DNA of 64,000 nucleotides from Otis tarda (Eukaryota; Chordata; Aves; Otidiformes; Otididae), in contig CM048553.1 in NCBI GenBank assembly GCA_026413225.1, positions 45,548,001 through 45,612,000 on the forward strand, given 5' to 3'. The notes under the pieces are model-generated. The model did not search any database, was not told the origin of the DNA, and saw only the letters and a program-made list of their open reading frames with translations. Positions 48,776 through 64,000 of this stretch are shown piece after piece; within the stretch, counting starts at the first letter, position 1, and every line of letters begins with the position of its first letter. The position numbers and the translations under genes are program-made.

Positions 48776-49370
48776 TTGCCCTTTCAGGCAGTCTCCTCTT
48801 GTTTAATAATCAAAGCTCCAGCCCCAAGGCACCTAAGCAGGCTTTTTCCGCAGAAACCCCTTTTGCCTCCTCACAGCCATGCTTTAAGAAATGATCACTC
48901 TTTGGGACGCTGTCATAATCCCTCGTAGCAGCAGGGTATGATTTTCCAGACAGAGGATTAAGCGCTGTTAATCCTGAGGAGGAGGAAAGCAGTGCCGTAT
49001 GAAGGGGCAGGGCTCCTGATCTCCAGCACCAGCAGTGCATCCCTGGAGTTTGATCTGATGGGGCTGATGCAGAACACGTTGCTTGTCCCTAAGGAAGCAG
49101 AGCCAACACTGGGAGAAAGCTCGGCCGCCTGAGAGCGGACTTGCCGCCTCCAAAACTTGCCTGCATTTCCCTGCAAGCCCCAAGCATGGATTGTGCTTGG
49201 GCCAAACTGCTTCTGCACAAAGCTCTGCTGCACCCCGTTAGCTAATGAGTAAAAATACATCCCAAGAAACCACAGCCTGTGGGACCTTGCAGAGGAGAAG
49301 ACCATGGTCAGACAAGGCAGGCACAGGAAGACCCAGGCAGCACAGCCAGTGGGACAGGCGGTCTCCATCA

Positions 49371-51553
<2,183 letters not shown>

Positions 51554-51972
51554 ACAGAATTATGGAGTGGTTTGAGTTGGAAGGGACCTTTAAAGGTCAT
51601 CTCCTCCAATGCCCCTGCAAGGAGCAGGGACATCTCCAACTGGATCAGGTTGCTCAGAGCCCTGTCCAACCTGGCCTTGAATGTTTCCAGGGATGGGGCA
51701 TCCACCACCTCTCTGGGCAACCTGTGCCAGTGCCTCACCACCCTCACTGTAATTTTTTTTTCCTAATTTGAATCCACTTCCCTCTATTTTTAAAACTATT
51801 ACCCCTCATCCTATCGCAACAGGCCCTGCTGAAGAGTTTTTCCCCATCTTTCCTGTAGGCCCCCTTTAGGTACTGGAAGTCCACTATAAGGTCTCCCCAG
51901 AGTCTTCTCTTCTCCAGGCTGAACAGCCCCAACTCTCTCAGCCTGTCCTCATAGGAGAGGTGCTTCATGCCC
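51554..51972 (-). mobile_element. CR1 LINE 3' fragment (5'-truncated), minus orientation
   Basis: A 419-bp CR1 copy on the minus strand. It starts (at the right end) with the ORF2 segment [20 protein letters not shown], then KGAYRKDGEKLFSRACCDRM, and after a frame change continues with VRHWHRLPREVVDAPSLETF. It ends near 51554 with CAACTCAAACCACTCCATAA, a diverged 3' terminus without clean octamers. It is similar to the two + strand copies but longer at its 5' end, and about as old or older judging by its altered tail. Confidence 0.92.
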
Positions 51973-52217
51973 TCACTGCAGGGAGGTCACTTCAGATGGC
52001 CCCGTGGTGAGGAGCCACATCCCTCCCAAAGACACTGCATCAGCCGGGGTGGGTAAGAGGAGCCACAAAGCCACCGAATCGCTGGCAGCAGCCATGGGGA
52101 TTTTCCTTCCAGGTCTCCCTCTCAAGGCCTGAGTAGATTTAACGCAGCTTACAAGAGCTGGTGATGGTGCATTTGGAGTGATTCAGCTTTATAGCTCTCA
52201 TTTAATCATTTCTCTCA

Positions 52218-52261
52218 CAGAAACACAATGTCATGCTGCATGTCAGAAACACAATGTCATG
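52218..52261. repeat. 18-bp direct repeat, 26-bp period
   Basis: CAGAAACACAATGTCATG occurs at 52218-52235 and again, unchanged, at 52244-52261. The copies are separated by CTGCATGT. A recent small duplication with no evident role. Confidence 0.8.
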
Positions 52262-55200
52262 TATCCATCAGGCAAAATTCTTTGCTCACACAGGGCTGAT
52301 ACCAGCCTCTGTCAGGAGCCGGGGCTGTCTGGCACGGAGCTATGGGACCTGCCATGGGACCTCCAGTTTTAGCTCTCCCTTAAAGCCCCAGAGTGACAAG
52401 GAGCTACTGCAGGGTGAGACTGATCAGAGAGTGATGCCCTGTTCTGGATCATAGGCAGGGTTATTCCAGGCTTGGTATTAACTATCCCAGGCATCATACT
52501 ACATGGCTACGTTATCGCCTTAGGCCCCTTTCTGGGCAGAGGATGAGCAGCTCCGAGGGGTTTCTGTCGAGTGGTTGGTTGTGATGCCTCCCCAGCTCTC
52601 TCCCGCTTGGACAGGACAATGGTTTGCTGCGGAACCACAGCCAACGCCAAGTAACACAGGTGGCACTCGAGCTCAGCGACCCAAAACCTTCATGCCCTGG
52701 ATTTCACACAAGTCCTGCAGAGTGCAGACACACGCTTATTCCCAAACCCTGTAACCCAGGGCTGGCATCCTGAGCAAGAATTAAGGAGAGGTGCAATGTC
52801 TAAATCATAGTTTAACTACAGTAAAATAAGACTGCGGCATAAAAAGGCCAGATCCTGATATCCTGATATCCATACTCCTTTCAAGTCATCACTGTGCTTC
52901 ACAGTCCATCCCTCCAAACTAAAAGTATGCTGAATTAACTGCAACATCTACGGAGCTAATCCCAATGGACAGGCTTAACTGAAAATCTCAGTACTCCCAT
53001 CTGCATGCAGCCCAGTTCCCTTCCCAATCCATGCTTCCCTGGTCACCTTTTCCCAGCGCCTCCCCAGTCCCAGTCCTCTGGAGAGACATGGTCCACCCTG
53101 CTCTTGCCAAAACCCCCTGTAACCCTCTTCTTCTGCATGGAGGAATTGCAGGCCAAGCATTTTTGTTATCCACCCGATAATAACCCCTTGGTCGCTTACA
53201 CCACCGCTGGGCATGCAAAGAGCCTGGCTGCCAAAAATCCCTGTATCTTGGGGTGGGGGGGTGCATGCGGGAGCCATTTGGAGAACCTTGGAAATATTGC
53301 AGGAAAAATTCTTTTTAATCCACAGCTAGAGAGCAGTGGATGCCAAATGGATGGCAACGATTGCCGGGTTTTTAATGTCAAGTCAGTTTACAGTCCAAGT
53401 GGTTAAGGAATCATTATTGTCCAAACCCACTTTGTCTTCTCTGTCAGCAAGCTCGGGTTTGGGCATCACAAGTTAGAGCTTCATGTCTTTCCTACCTCAA
53501 GCTTGAAATCCTGTGCTGTGAAGCTGGGTGAGGGCCATTCCGGGCTCCCTTCCCCAGTCCCGTTCAGGGTTTCCCTGCCACATCCACAATAAAAAGAAAA
53601 AAAAAAGTGCAGATACAGTATCTGTGTTATTTCTGGCAGTCGATATTGCAAATTTAATAATAATATAGATGACAGAATATTGCAGAAATAATACTGTATT
53701 TACAAGCCCATGGAAAATACTTTTCCAGAGAGACTTTCTCTGAGCCTGTGCTGAAAAAAAAGCTGCAGTTTAAGCTGTGGCTTCGATTCAGCCTGACATG
53801 CAAACCATACATACAGCTCTGCTGTGCCACTCTGCCGTACTGACAGTACAGCACGTCTTCGCTAGAAATTAGGTCCATTTCCCAGTGGGCAAACTACAGG
53901 CAAAACCCATAAAATGGCTTAAGAGAGGTACTGCTTGTTCCAGGATGCCAATAAGTAAATAATATATATCCTCGCTCATCAGAGGCACATACAGCACAGC
54001 CCGGGCTCCCGAAAGCACAGCGGAGAGCCTGTGCAGCCCGGCTGCTCGAGGATAAAACTTTCTAAGTGTGGTTGGGAGGGTTTTATCCTTGACATTGTAT
54101 TCCCAGGACGCTTGAACCTTGGCACAATTTGAAGCGGAGAAGCCTGTTTCCAATTTCTTTTCAAAGTGCATCAAATTGGCTTTTGTCGAGCTTGAAAGAA
54201 AAGAAAAACAAACCCCAAACTTCATTATCCAAGAATGTAAGAAAGAGCCCTAAAGCTAGAAAGATGCCGTGGAAACACGTGGCCTTTAAAAGTGGGTTTC
54301 ATCCCTGTTTTCCTCTGGTGTCTGAAAGAGTGCTCCTGCCCCTCCACCAGTAAATCCCAGTGTCCCAAAGAGATGCCCAAGGGAGCCAGGACGGCTCAGC
54401 CGTGGCCATGTCCCTCTTGGCTGCCCGCCTGCCCTAGGCTCCCGAGCTTGGAGGACTTTGTCGAAGGCCGCCGGCGAGCAGGTTAAAAGCAGGTACGTGC
54501 ATTTATCCAGATGCACAGTGTGCAGGGGATATTTTGCAGGAGGGGGTTGCAACACACAGAGCTGTACTTACCCTCCCAACACCACACTCTCTGCCCACCC
54601 AATGAACCGCAAAACCGCCTGGGCAGCAGGAGACGCAGCCCACCGTGACCAGTTTTAACAAAGACTGCTTGAAAAGCAACTGGGAAACCTCCTCTGGCTG
54701 CCCACCGCCTCTGGGAACGTTTCCAGACCTTTGCGCCCAACACGCGGCGCTCACGGCAGCTCCCAGCGCATCGGGGAGAGAGGCTGAGAGAGAGTGTGTC
54801 AACCAGATCCAGGAAGGGAATAGCCCCTTCCTTTTAGGTTATTTTGGCTTTTAAGGGCATGGGACATCGGCTAAGCTCACTGCTGGGGACCCAAAACTGT
54901 GCGGAGGATGTGGAAGGAGACAAAACCTCTCCACCCCCAAAGCGACTCTGGGCAAGCCTGAGCAGAAGAAAATCCTTGGCAGAGTCTGTCGCCCATCATT
55001 CAAGTGCTTAAGTGACTTCCTAGATCATCCTGCTCAGTGAAGATAGATGGCTCGCGGAGTGGGGATTTATTAAGACAGCTATTAAATTAAGACTGCCAGC
55101 CTCAAAGGTAGCCCTGGCTCAGAGCGGCTGCCCAAGGGAGGAGGGCCACTGTGCTCCCCCGACATGTGGGTATAGCACCAGGACCCACCACCACCCGCCT

Positions 55201-58200
55201 GCATCTGCATCTGAGGGAGTCACAGCAAACGCTCGGTCGTGTGAATCTGGGTAAATGGAAACCTGATACATTGCCACTCGGTTCTGGGTCCTTCCCTGCA
55301 GAGTCAGCAAAGTCCTCGTAGCTGGCACACAAGCCTTCCCACCAGTGTGTCCAAAACCAAACCAGAAAATGACCAAGTTAAGTTGGCTGAGGCGAAACTT
55401 TAAAACATGCTGTGCTTTGCTAAATTTTGGACAGTCTGCAAAGCTTCTGCCTCATAATCTGGTGTATGTTCAGCTCCAGGCGCTGCGTCAGCTCCTTGAG
55501 CTTTCTTGCTCAATCCCCTCCACACAGACCCACTGTTTCTGGTTTTGGGAGGCCCCTCACCCTGGAGGTGCTTCTCTGCTGAGCCACAGGCTGAGCACTG
55601 GCTTTACTCACGCACCCCATCATCCAAAACACTGTATTGAACAAAATTTTCAGCCAGTGCTGGAAACTGCTCTGTGTAGCAAGAAAATCCCAGCACTTGT
55701 ACGTAGCAGTATCGTTCCCATTGCACTGGCTGGTCCCAGTTGAGTTACAGACCAAACAAGTCCAGCCAAAACACGGGCTCGTAAAACCCCCAGGAATAAC
55801 CTACAAGAGCAGCAAAGCTCCCAGCATCCCAAACATCCTGCTCGGCATCTTTACAGAGGACCTGGGGCAGGTGATGGAGGACATCATGGAGGAGAGGGAT
55901 GGCCATCACCTGAGTGGAGGACATTGCACCATGGGGTGCAGGTGATGCAGTCAAGGGCAGGGCTGCCACTCGCGGGGGACCTAGAGAGGCGATATGCCAT
56001 GTCCCGCACCTGGGACGGACTAAAACCCTGCGGGGTACCAGCAGGGACTTGCTTTTCCTGTGATGGCACTGTCCTTACCCCTAAATCATGGGATTTTTCA
56101 TTGAGAAAAATGAAAGATTCATAATTCTCCTTGCTCCTACTGTGTACATCTTTTGGCTTGCAGGAAGTTAATATTCAGCTTGGTGAGGGATGGACAGGGC
56201 GCTTTTCATCCCGACGCTGTGCACAGTGCAGCTCCAGACTCCTCTGGTTTCATCTCAGAAGCCAACACAAAGCACCACAGAGTCGAGGCCTTTGCTGCGG
56301 ACTCTTGCACTTAGCTGGGTCTTCTGCTTCTGGAGACACATCTTGTAAGAGGTTCCTGGTTTCCCTCAGGACATGTCACCAAGACACATGGGTCTGCTGC
56401 CGTTTACATATGCAAACATCTCCATTACTTTTTGACCATTAAAAGCCTTAAACGAAGTGGCATAGACCTGCACCTGAACTACCCAGGGCACTGTGGGCCC
56501 GAAATGGCACCTCGTCTTCACAGGAGGCAGCGAGGATCAGGGCAGCCCTGAATGCACAACTGTCCTGCTCACATTGTGGGACAAGGGAGGTCCTCCTCAT
56601 CTTCCCTCCTCTCTGTCTGCTCATTTCTCTAAACCCTCGCACCTACGTGAGAGCAGCACAACCTAAAAATCCTGGCAGGGACGTCCAGGAGGGCAGAGCA
56701 GCGGTTTTGGGCGACCGTTGCTCCCCCCGCTGCTGTGCAAGATCCCGCCAGGTTTCCCTTTTCCCCCTCCCCTCGTCCCAGTTTCCTGGCCAGCCCATTG
56801 CACTCAGCTCCAGAGGTTTTCGGAGCAGCTTTCCCATCTGCTTGCTGAAACAGCAAGAAGGGGGCCCCTTCCCCGGCGAAACAGATGTGGCTCGCCTTTG
56901 TGCAACATCTACGCCTCGTGCCGCCGTTCCTGTTGAACAGCCTTGCCTTTGTTCCTGAGGGGTCAAAGCACAGGGGATGCTCTGGAGGAGGGCTGGACTC
57001 CTTCCCTTTGAGGCCCACACACAAAACTGCCTCGAAACCACCTGGGTTTCTTCTGGTGGAAAAAAAATATGCTTTGGTCCCCGCGACATTCGGGAATTGA
57101 CAGTCCTGCTTCTCAGTGCTTCGGTTCCGTTCACACTAATGATTCCTGGGAGATTCCCAAACCCGAGGAAGTGACAGGAGGAACCTGGGATCCACCACGG
57201 ATCCCCTTTCTCACACCCCCCCTCACCCCAATAACGTCTCTCCCTGTACCTCTGGGTCGCTCACTAGCCTTGGCCTGGCATCCCCAGCGGGGCTGCGCTG
57301 CTTCAGCTCCTCTACACAGAGCAGCGGCGAAGAGCAGAAGTGCTCGAAAGCCACATCTTTTTTTGTTGTTCTGGGCTGCATTTAATATGGGAAAGAACAC
57401 ACTAAAATCAAATCAAATTTTATTTCTTTCTTGCTCTTGATGAGTTTACCAATCCCGCTGGCGAGTGCCTGAAAAACTGCTAAAGTTCCCTTACACATTT
57501 TGGCACTTGATCCCGTTTTATTTCTTTTATGGCGGGGGGGAGGGTCACATTTTTTATATATTTTGAGGACAGAGGGTTTTGACCCACTTATTTTCAGTTT
57601 TCACTTTTAACTGGTGGACCAGCACCAGGAAACAGGAGTGCTCGGTGCCTGGCTGGGTCTCACAAAACTCGCTCCAGCAGCACTGGTGAGGGGCAGGACT
57701 GGATTCCCTCATCGGCGTTTCAGCGGAGGTCGCCCAAGTCGGACGGTTGGGTTTCCTGGAGCTGGCTGTCAGGTTTTTTCCCTTCCTGGAGAGCAGGAAA
57801 GCGCATTCATGGGATTCCAAAGGGGAGGGATGAGGAGGACAGCGGGGCCTTTCAGCCCTCCAGGCTTTCTTCAAAACGGAATTGTTCGTACAAGTCCTGG
57901 CCTCGGTTCCAGAAAGGTAACCCCATTTTCCTGTGTTTAAGCTGTCCCTTTTTAAAGAGAAAAAAAGGAGAAGCAAGCTGCTCGCTGCTTAGCTCTGAGG
58001 GCCGCCTGTGTCCCACAGACCGAAGCCCGCCAGCAGCCACCCTCCATCCCTCTTTTCCTTCTCCCAGTGAACCCCATGGGGTGAGTGAGAGGAGCAAACA
58101 CGGTACCAGCACCGGTGTGGCCCAGCTCTCAAAAAAGGGCTTATCCTTCAGGGCAAGGCAAATAGCTGCAGGCGGGCTGGAGTTGCTGACCATTTGAAAC

Positions 58201-59249
58201 AGAAGGGGTAACTAAGGCATTTGGCATCTATGCCAGAGGATTAATAAAGTGTAATCAGTCCCTCTTATTTAGACTGCCTCATACTATACGAACGACAGAG
58301 CAGTTGGAAATTACTCGCTGGCAGATTTTGAAACCAGAAGAAAGGAGATGTTTCTGCAATGCAGTCATCCCCCAGCCCTCACTGCTCCAGCAGGTCGGGC
58401 ACGTACAGCAGCCGCATCCGACAAGCAGCCGGATGCAAGCGCACACTCCCTGTTAACAGCGAAGCTGGGATCTCTCAGGCTTTCTGCAAGTGATCACACT
58501 CCTGGTGACTTTGAAGGAAGTAAAAAATAATCTTGAGCATTTTGCTGAGGGTTTTGCTGCAGATGAACCAACAAGATGACCAGCTTAGGACACAGCCTGA
58601 ATTTTCTCCCCATGGCTGTCACCACCCTGCCTACAGATGCCCAGAGCAAAGCCAGGTTACGGGGGAAATCAAAGCAATCAATCAGGAGCTCACAAAGGGG
58701 AAAGGACTGCAGAAGCAGACCTTCCCTCACCAAGGGAAAATGGAAATCCTGGCAAAAACTGAATCCCCTGCTCTCGCAGGGGAGACCACACCGGGTACCT
58801 GGCACAGGCTATGTCCTCTTTGAAAGGCTTCACAGTGAAGGCTTGCACAGGAAAGCATTGCTGCGGGTGAAAGGCTGGTGTGGGGAGAGCTGCCTTGCTT
58901 TTTTCTTTGGCAGGGAGGAGATATCTCCAGCCTCAAAACTGGTGACACAAGTGTCAGTCCGTTTTTCCTGCTGCTGAAGTTCATTTGCTAAGAAACCCAG
59001 AGCAGCCTATGCAAACTGTAGGATGGAAAGCACAAAGCACGACATCAGGTTCCCTAGCGAAGGCTGGCATGGTCACACTGCTCCCAGCGATGCTCTGAGT
59101 CATCACCACACTCTCGAGGACATAAAAACATGAGTGACACCAAAGCACCAGTACCAAGCGCCTCCTCGGCTCATCCATCACACACATTTGCAATCCCTAC
59201 CCGACACGAGCTTTGCAAGGGCTAAGGTGGCAGAGCAGAGACAGACGCG

Positions 59250-59263
59250 CCCCCCCCCCCCCC
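59250..59263. repeat. C14 homopolymer
   Basis: Fourteen C residues in a row between GACAGACGCG and GCCGTGATC, giving G14 on the minus strand. Such runs are often miscounted in assemblies and may adopt quadruplex or i-motif structures. Confidence 0.9.
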
Positions 59264-60405
59264 GCCGTGATCCGAATCCCCTGGTGTGATGCCCCAGTTG
59301 TCCCCCGGCGGGATGGTGGTAACAGGGAGTGGTGGGGGCTGTGTCCCAGCCCAGCTGGCTCGTGCTTGCTCAGATGGGTCTTAAACCCAGTTGCCAAGGG
59401 ATGTCCCAAACCTGAGCGCTAAATCTAGATGACATGAAAACCACCCTAAGGTTTGGAACGTGCTGCGGATGCGGGGAAATCTCCTAATGCTGGGAAAACA
59501 TGACATTTCTGGGAGTGGGGGGAAGTTTTCCATTGCCAAACTGGCCATTTTTGTGACTTTTTGATAAAAGAGCTGTGCTGTCTGGGGATCAAATGGCAAG
59601 CACGGAGGGGCTCTTCGTGCTCTCTGAGTCTATCTTCACTTTGCTGCCTTCACCCCACGCTCTTTGCCTGCCTGAAGCAATGTCACCTGGGCTCTTAAAA
59701 AAGGTGGATTTTGGCTGAGGAAGCGTAATTGCCTCCCTGGCCGACAGCAGTGCCTTTAGCTACAGCAGCCCCAGGCACTGCCTTTACAGTGGCATCCTTA
59801 CAATCTGCTTTGTCCACCCTTAGTGCTATGAAGGACAGATACATGCCAGAGCAGGTCCATGCCCTGCTTTCCTTGCCATGCCATGACCCTCCTGAGAGGT
59901 CCCACTCGACTTTAACCCCACAATGGAGACAGCCAGGACACGGCCTTGCACCTTATCCCATGGGGCTGGTGTCCCTGAGCAGAAGCAGCATCACTTCCCA
60001 CCACTGGCTGGGCAAGGAAACCCCTAAATCCTACCATGTCTCGCAGCACTGGCCGACGCAGTCCTCCTCGTGTGCTTCACCGCCCACGGGTGACACGGCA
60101 CGCGGTCACCTCCTGAGCCGGGTGCTGGATGCTTGTGGCACTTCCATGCAACACCAGGAACCCACACAAAATACAAAAATAAAAAAAAAACTGCAGTAAT
60201 TAAAAAAAAAATAGTCCAGTAATTAATCAGCCTTGAGCCGCTAACCACAGCTGGTGGCTGTCACCCAGGGGTGCCCCTCCAGGCTCTCCGCAATCCCTGC
60301 TGCCCTGCTCTGCATTGCCGGGGCTGCGGGTCCTCGCCACCACACGCCGGTGGGAGCCTCCGGTCTCCCCTCCGGGTGGGAGGACACCCTCCAAACTTCA
60401 GCTGC

Positions 60406-60435
60406 GAGTTTTCAAACTCTGAGTTTTCAAACTCT
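60406..60435. repeat. Tandem 15-bp unit, each unit an inverted repeat
   Basis: GAGTTTTCAAACTCT occurs twice head to tail (60406-60420 and 60421-60435). Within each, GAGTTT and AAACTC can pair around a two-base TC centre, so the array is two short palindromes in series. Confidence 0.8.
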
Positions 60436-62214
60436 GCCTCATCCCAGACCCACCTCCCTGTGGGGAGGGGAGCGGGGAGGCTGGGAAGGGGGGAACAGGC
60501 ATTTGAAGAGTCTCTTTTTCACAATAAAAGCCCTTCTTGCTGCTTTTTTTCTTTTTCCTTTTTTTTTTTTTTTAATACCAAGGGTCCATTTGAGCCAGGA
60601 GGCACAGGTAAAGGAGGATGAAGACACAAATGGTCATCCCAAGCCCATCTGCTCCTGGTGACCCTGGTGCCGGACAAGCAGACGGACAGGCAGAGCCCCA
60701 GGGACCACATCGGCTCCAGAGCCAGGAAAGCAGAGCCCCAGGTCTGCTCACAGGCATCCAAGAAAATGCCGTTTGCAGGGTTTTTATTAACATTGCTTTG
60801 TCTTTCAGCAACAGCCCAGCAAAGAGCTGTGCCGCACCAGCGCCTGGAGTGGCTGCAGCCCTGGGACGAGATTTCCTATCCGCTTAAAAGCCGTTGATGT
60901 GCCAAAACCATTTTTAGGGTGCCCAGGTGCCAGCATTCTGAGGCATGCGGTTCCCACGGCAGCCAGGAGAGAGGTGACCCTGGGGGGGACAGGAGAAGGA
61001 GATGCTCACACCACAATGCCCAGCCAACGCAGCTGCCCCCCAGCACCGGGGTGTAGGGTGCCTCCTAAACACCGTTTCCTTAGAGCTCTGGGAGAAGAGG
61101 AGCTGGAGGCATTGCTTTGGAAAGCAACGCATTTCACCAGCCCTCCGTGGCCAAGCAGGGCATACAAGCAGATGCTAGGCTCCGAAACATTTTTCTTTTC
61201 CTTCATATAACTTTCCCCTTCCAGCCCTGGGCTGTGGCCAAACAAAACCCATCAGTCCCCCACCGTGGCAGGCGACGCCGTCACCTGCTCCAGCCCTGTG
61301 CTGGCTCCAGCCCCCGCCAGCCCAGCTTGCGGACAGGAGGAAACCCTCCATCTCAGGTGTGAGGGGTTTCCAGCTCTCTGAACTGTGCAACAACCTCAGC
61401 CAGGAAACTGTAAATCAAACAGGGCTGATCAGCATTATTCTTTACCGATATTTGCATTTTTAAAAGTCCATCAAAGGCACAGTACAAACTCTTGTGAGGG
61501 ACACTGAAGACATGATGGTCTAAAATGAGAAGAGGATGAAGCTGAGGGAAAGTGGGCCAAGTGAGTTGACCAAGGTAGTACTGGAGGCTCCTGCGTCCCA
61601 AGCCCCACTCAGACTCACTGACCCTGCACGGTCCCACAGTGACATTTCACAGGGCCGTGCAAAGCGCTGGGTGCGAGCAACGATGGCGACATGATGCTCT
61701 GCCCAGGACGGGCTTTGGCCTGTCCCAGAGTCCCAGCCCCTTCACACTCCCTCAGTTCATTGAGTGCATTTTATTTTTAATACGGTACATCTCCGAACAC
61801 CTTTTGTTGCCACTCAAAACTATAGTTAAGAAAAGAAGTGGATTGAAGGTTACACACAAAAGCAGTGTCTGATTTTGGCTTCAGCACACCCAATTCCATG
61901 CCACACGCTTGGATGTGAGGAAGGGGTATGGAAACCAAGTCCTGCATCCCCCCATTGCTGCCGCTGGGCTCACTGACCCCCTGGCTGTCCTGGGCACTGC
62001 AGCGTTGGAAATGTTAAAACATTTCCCTTGAGGCCAATCCCCCAGAGCAGCTAATAACTTAATATTTCTAATATAATTAGTAATATTAGGTAATTTGCAA
62101 TAACCTAGCATTGGCCTCCACACAGACGTGGACCGAGCCCACAGCTGTTGGGCAGGTGGCAGCCGAGTGGCGGAGGACGGATCCGCGGGGCTGCTGAGGC
62201 CAAACCCTGCACGT

Positions 62215-62660
62215 CGCAATTCTTCGGTGGCACCTCATTTCGGAAGCGTTTCCTTTCATCCCCCTTTCTTAATTTTGAACTGATTCAATTTATATGCAAT
62301 TTTCTGTCAAAATTGTTCCTGTCGGTGCAGCGGCCTTGCGAGCCTTGACTGACAGGCCAAGCGCTCCAGCTGGTCTCTCTGGATTGCCTCTCCATACAAA
62401 TAACCGTTTAAAATGCACGCCTGACATTTGAGGAATTTGACATCAGAAACAGGCGTGGATGCTTGCTGTGGGAGGCAGGTGTAAGGGATCAGTGGCCAAA
62501 CCCGTATGATAAATCCACTGAGGCTTAAAAAAAATGCTCCAATCTTGGCATTTTGAAATTTCAATTTTCTTTCCCTTCTCCTTCCCTGGAGAAATTTTTT
62601 AAATGATGTTCGCAGTGCAAAAATCAGATTAAAAGTGCAGCAAGACCTGAGAGCAAAGTG
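62215..62660. promoter_or_regulatory. Candidate conserved non-coding element
   Basis: This block runs from CAATTCTTCGGTGGCACCTC through TTAATTTTGAACTGATTCAA and TGACTGACAGGCC (a TGACAG TALE-type word) to TTTTTTAAATGATGTTCGCA. It is AT-rich, low in repeats and set between GC-rich flanks. It resembles vertebrate enhancer-type elements. A minus-strand frame (62307-62867) crosses it but matches no family. This is a pattern-based guess. Confidence 0.25.
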
Positions 62661-64000
62661 CGTTATGAACCCGTTTCGTGAGGAGGCCCAGGGGGTCCCC
62701 CCCCAAATCCACAGGGCCATGCCTACGTTGTAGCTAAGCTGGGTAGTCCCGAGCCCGTCAGTGCACGCCCAGCCCCCATCGGTAGCATCCCTGCTACCTC
62801 CTTCTGGAAAATCAGTGATTACTTGAACCACAAAGATCTCCCGAGCCTGCTCCGTCTCACCTTGCACTTAGGCAAGAGGAAAAGCTGTTTTGCCCCCTTT
62901 GCAAGGCATGGGGCAAAAGCAAGGGAGGCTCCCCTGAGTCTCACGCTAGACCATACGAATAGTTTCTCAATTTGCTGGTATCACCAAGCAGATCCATCTT
63001 AGTCAGGAGCAAACACTTCAAAGTAGGAGAGCTGAGACCTTTCCTTGAGGGAAAAGCAGTAGCGAGGCAGAGCCCAAGGCATCTGATGGAGAGCAAAGGC
63101 GGCCATAGGTGCTGGTGCATCAGCACAGGGACCTCCGTGTTCCCCAAAATGCCACCACTCTAGACATCAGCAAAAGCTTCTGGTATAACCCTGCCTCCAT
63201 TTCATAGACTGACTCACCTTTCCCCTTGCTTGTCCTCATAAAGGACGAAGACAGGCAGCTGAGAGGGGACAGGTCTCAAGAGCTGACAAGGAACAGAAAG
63301 CTGTTCTGCCTCTAAGAAGGCAAAGTTGAAGGGTTTTTTTTCTCCCTTTTAGAAAAGTGTGAGGCTTTAATGGGTTTGAGGGACTCTGAATATGACTTTC
63401 CACAGATACCAAGATAATTATAAGCTTGAATGGATTTCTGAGACCCAAACCTTACCCAGATAAATCACTGCCTATCAACCACTGATTACAAATGAGCCAC
63501 TCAGAAAGCCTTCAAATTTCCCTTCCCTGCCATCCCCACTGTCTCTTCTATCTATTGGTAATAGGCCTCAATACTTTATTAAGGAATAGGCTATAAGAGG
63601 AGACCCTGATACTTCAGCCTTCTTTTGCTGCAGCTGTGAAAAAGATGGGAAATTAGGAAGGAAGCAGAATGGGGAGAGAGCTGGGCTCCTGCTCCGCACT
63701 GTGGGCTCTGCGTCTGGCGCTGGGACCCAGAAGATGCTGAGAAGCAGATGAGCTGCAAAACTGAGTTTTGCATCTGGTTTCGGAGCATGACACGTACCCA
63801 TGCCCCAGTTCCCTAGCCACTGTCCCTAAAGGGAACAAGCCCTGAGTCCCTAATGTAGAGAAAATGCCGGATGTCGGTGATTTCTTTCAGTATGCTGTGT
63901 GTGGGAACAGATTCTCGTGTCTCAGGTTTTCCTCATTGTTCACATGGAAATAAGCCCACCCAGGTCACTTACGGAGAGCACTGAATTTTCATAAATGTGC

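Larger units (their letters stand above)
51973..64000. other. Upstream region of GASK1A, no gene recognised
   Basis: About 12 kb without a protein family, RNA gene or large mobile element that I can support. Open frames up to about 186 codons occur in several phases, especially in GC-richer parts (54.3-54.8, 56.6-57.2, 60.3-61.3 kb), with no family resemblance. It may hold the missing 5' exon and promoter of GASK1A. A speculative initiator exon end, ACATG followed by GTAGGA on the minus strand, occurs near 60036, but any such match is weak. Short repeats and one candidate regulatory block are listed separately. Confidence 0.5.

Noticed and set aside
62307-62867. Minus-strand 186-codon ORF
   Set aside because: No family similarity; crosses an AT-rich block better explained as a possible non-coding element.

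Overview
The window looks like nuclear chromosomal DNA from a bird. Two things point there: CR1-family LINE copies ending in the TTCTATGA-type octamer tail that is usual for avian CR1, and two vertebrate genes, POMGNT2 and GASK1A (FAM198A), that are also neighbours in a convergent arrangement in mammals (human 3p22.1, from memory). I cannot name the species.

Layout. 1-2460: a decayed but long CR1 LINE in + orientation, cut by the window edge. 2461-15401: non-coding DNA, probably intron or upstream sequence of POMGNT2, with no recognisable exon. 15402-about 18080: the last exon of POMGNT2 (+ strand), with a clear splice acceptor, a short upstream ORF, the whole 578-residue coding sequence in one exon, and a 3' UTR ending at an AATAAA. 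18081-44636: about 26 kb of intergenic DNA between the two convergent 3' ends. It holds two short CR1 3' fragments, a CR1-like tail, simple repeats, two isolated AATAAA signals, several AT-rich blocks that read like conserved non-coding elements, and one unusually long unexplained ORF on the minus strand (38560-39519). 44637-50198: four coding exons of GASK1A on the minus strand with good splice junctions. 50199-64000: DNA upstream of GASK1A, with one minus-strand CR1 fragment, a CCCCAT hexamer array, a C14 run and another AT-rich block. The exon carrying the GASK1A initiator was not found.

Both genes encode type II membrane proteins of the secretory pathway. POMGNT2 is the ER glycosyltransferase that adds beta-1,4-GlcNAc to O-mannose on alpha-dystroglycan. 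GASK1A is a Golgi-associated member of the FAM20/Four-jointed/FAM198 kinase-like group. They are neighbours, but nothing here shows that they work together.

The most notable observation is a single-base frame disruption in the GASK1A exon 45689-45812, between the conserved HDRLDRYCCGF and DPSEPCVEERL blocks. That exon is 124 nt long, while the phase-0 junctions on both sides call for a multiple of 3. All other exons are open and in phase, so a sequence error or a very recent loss-of-function allele is more likely than an old pseudogene. I found no convincing undescribed multi-gene system in this window.
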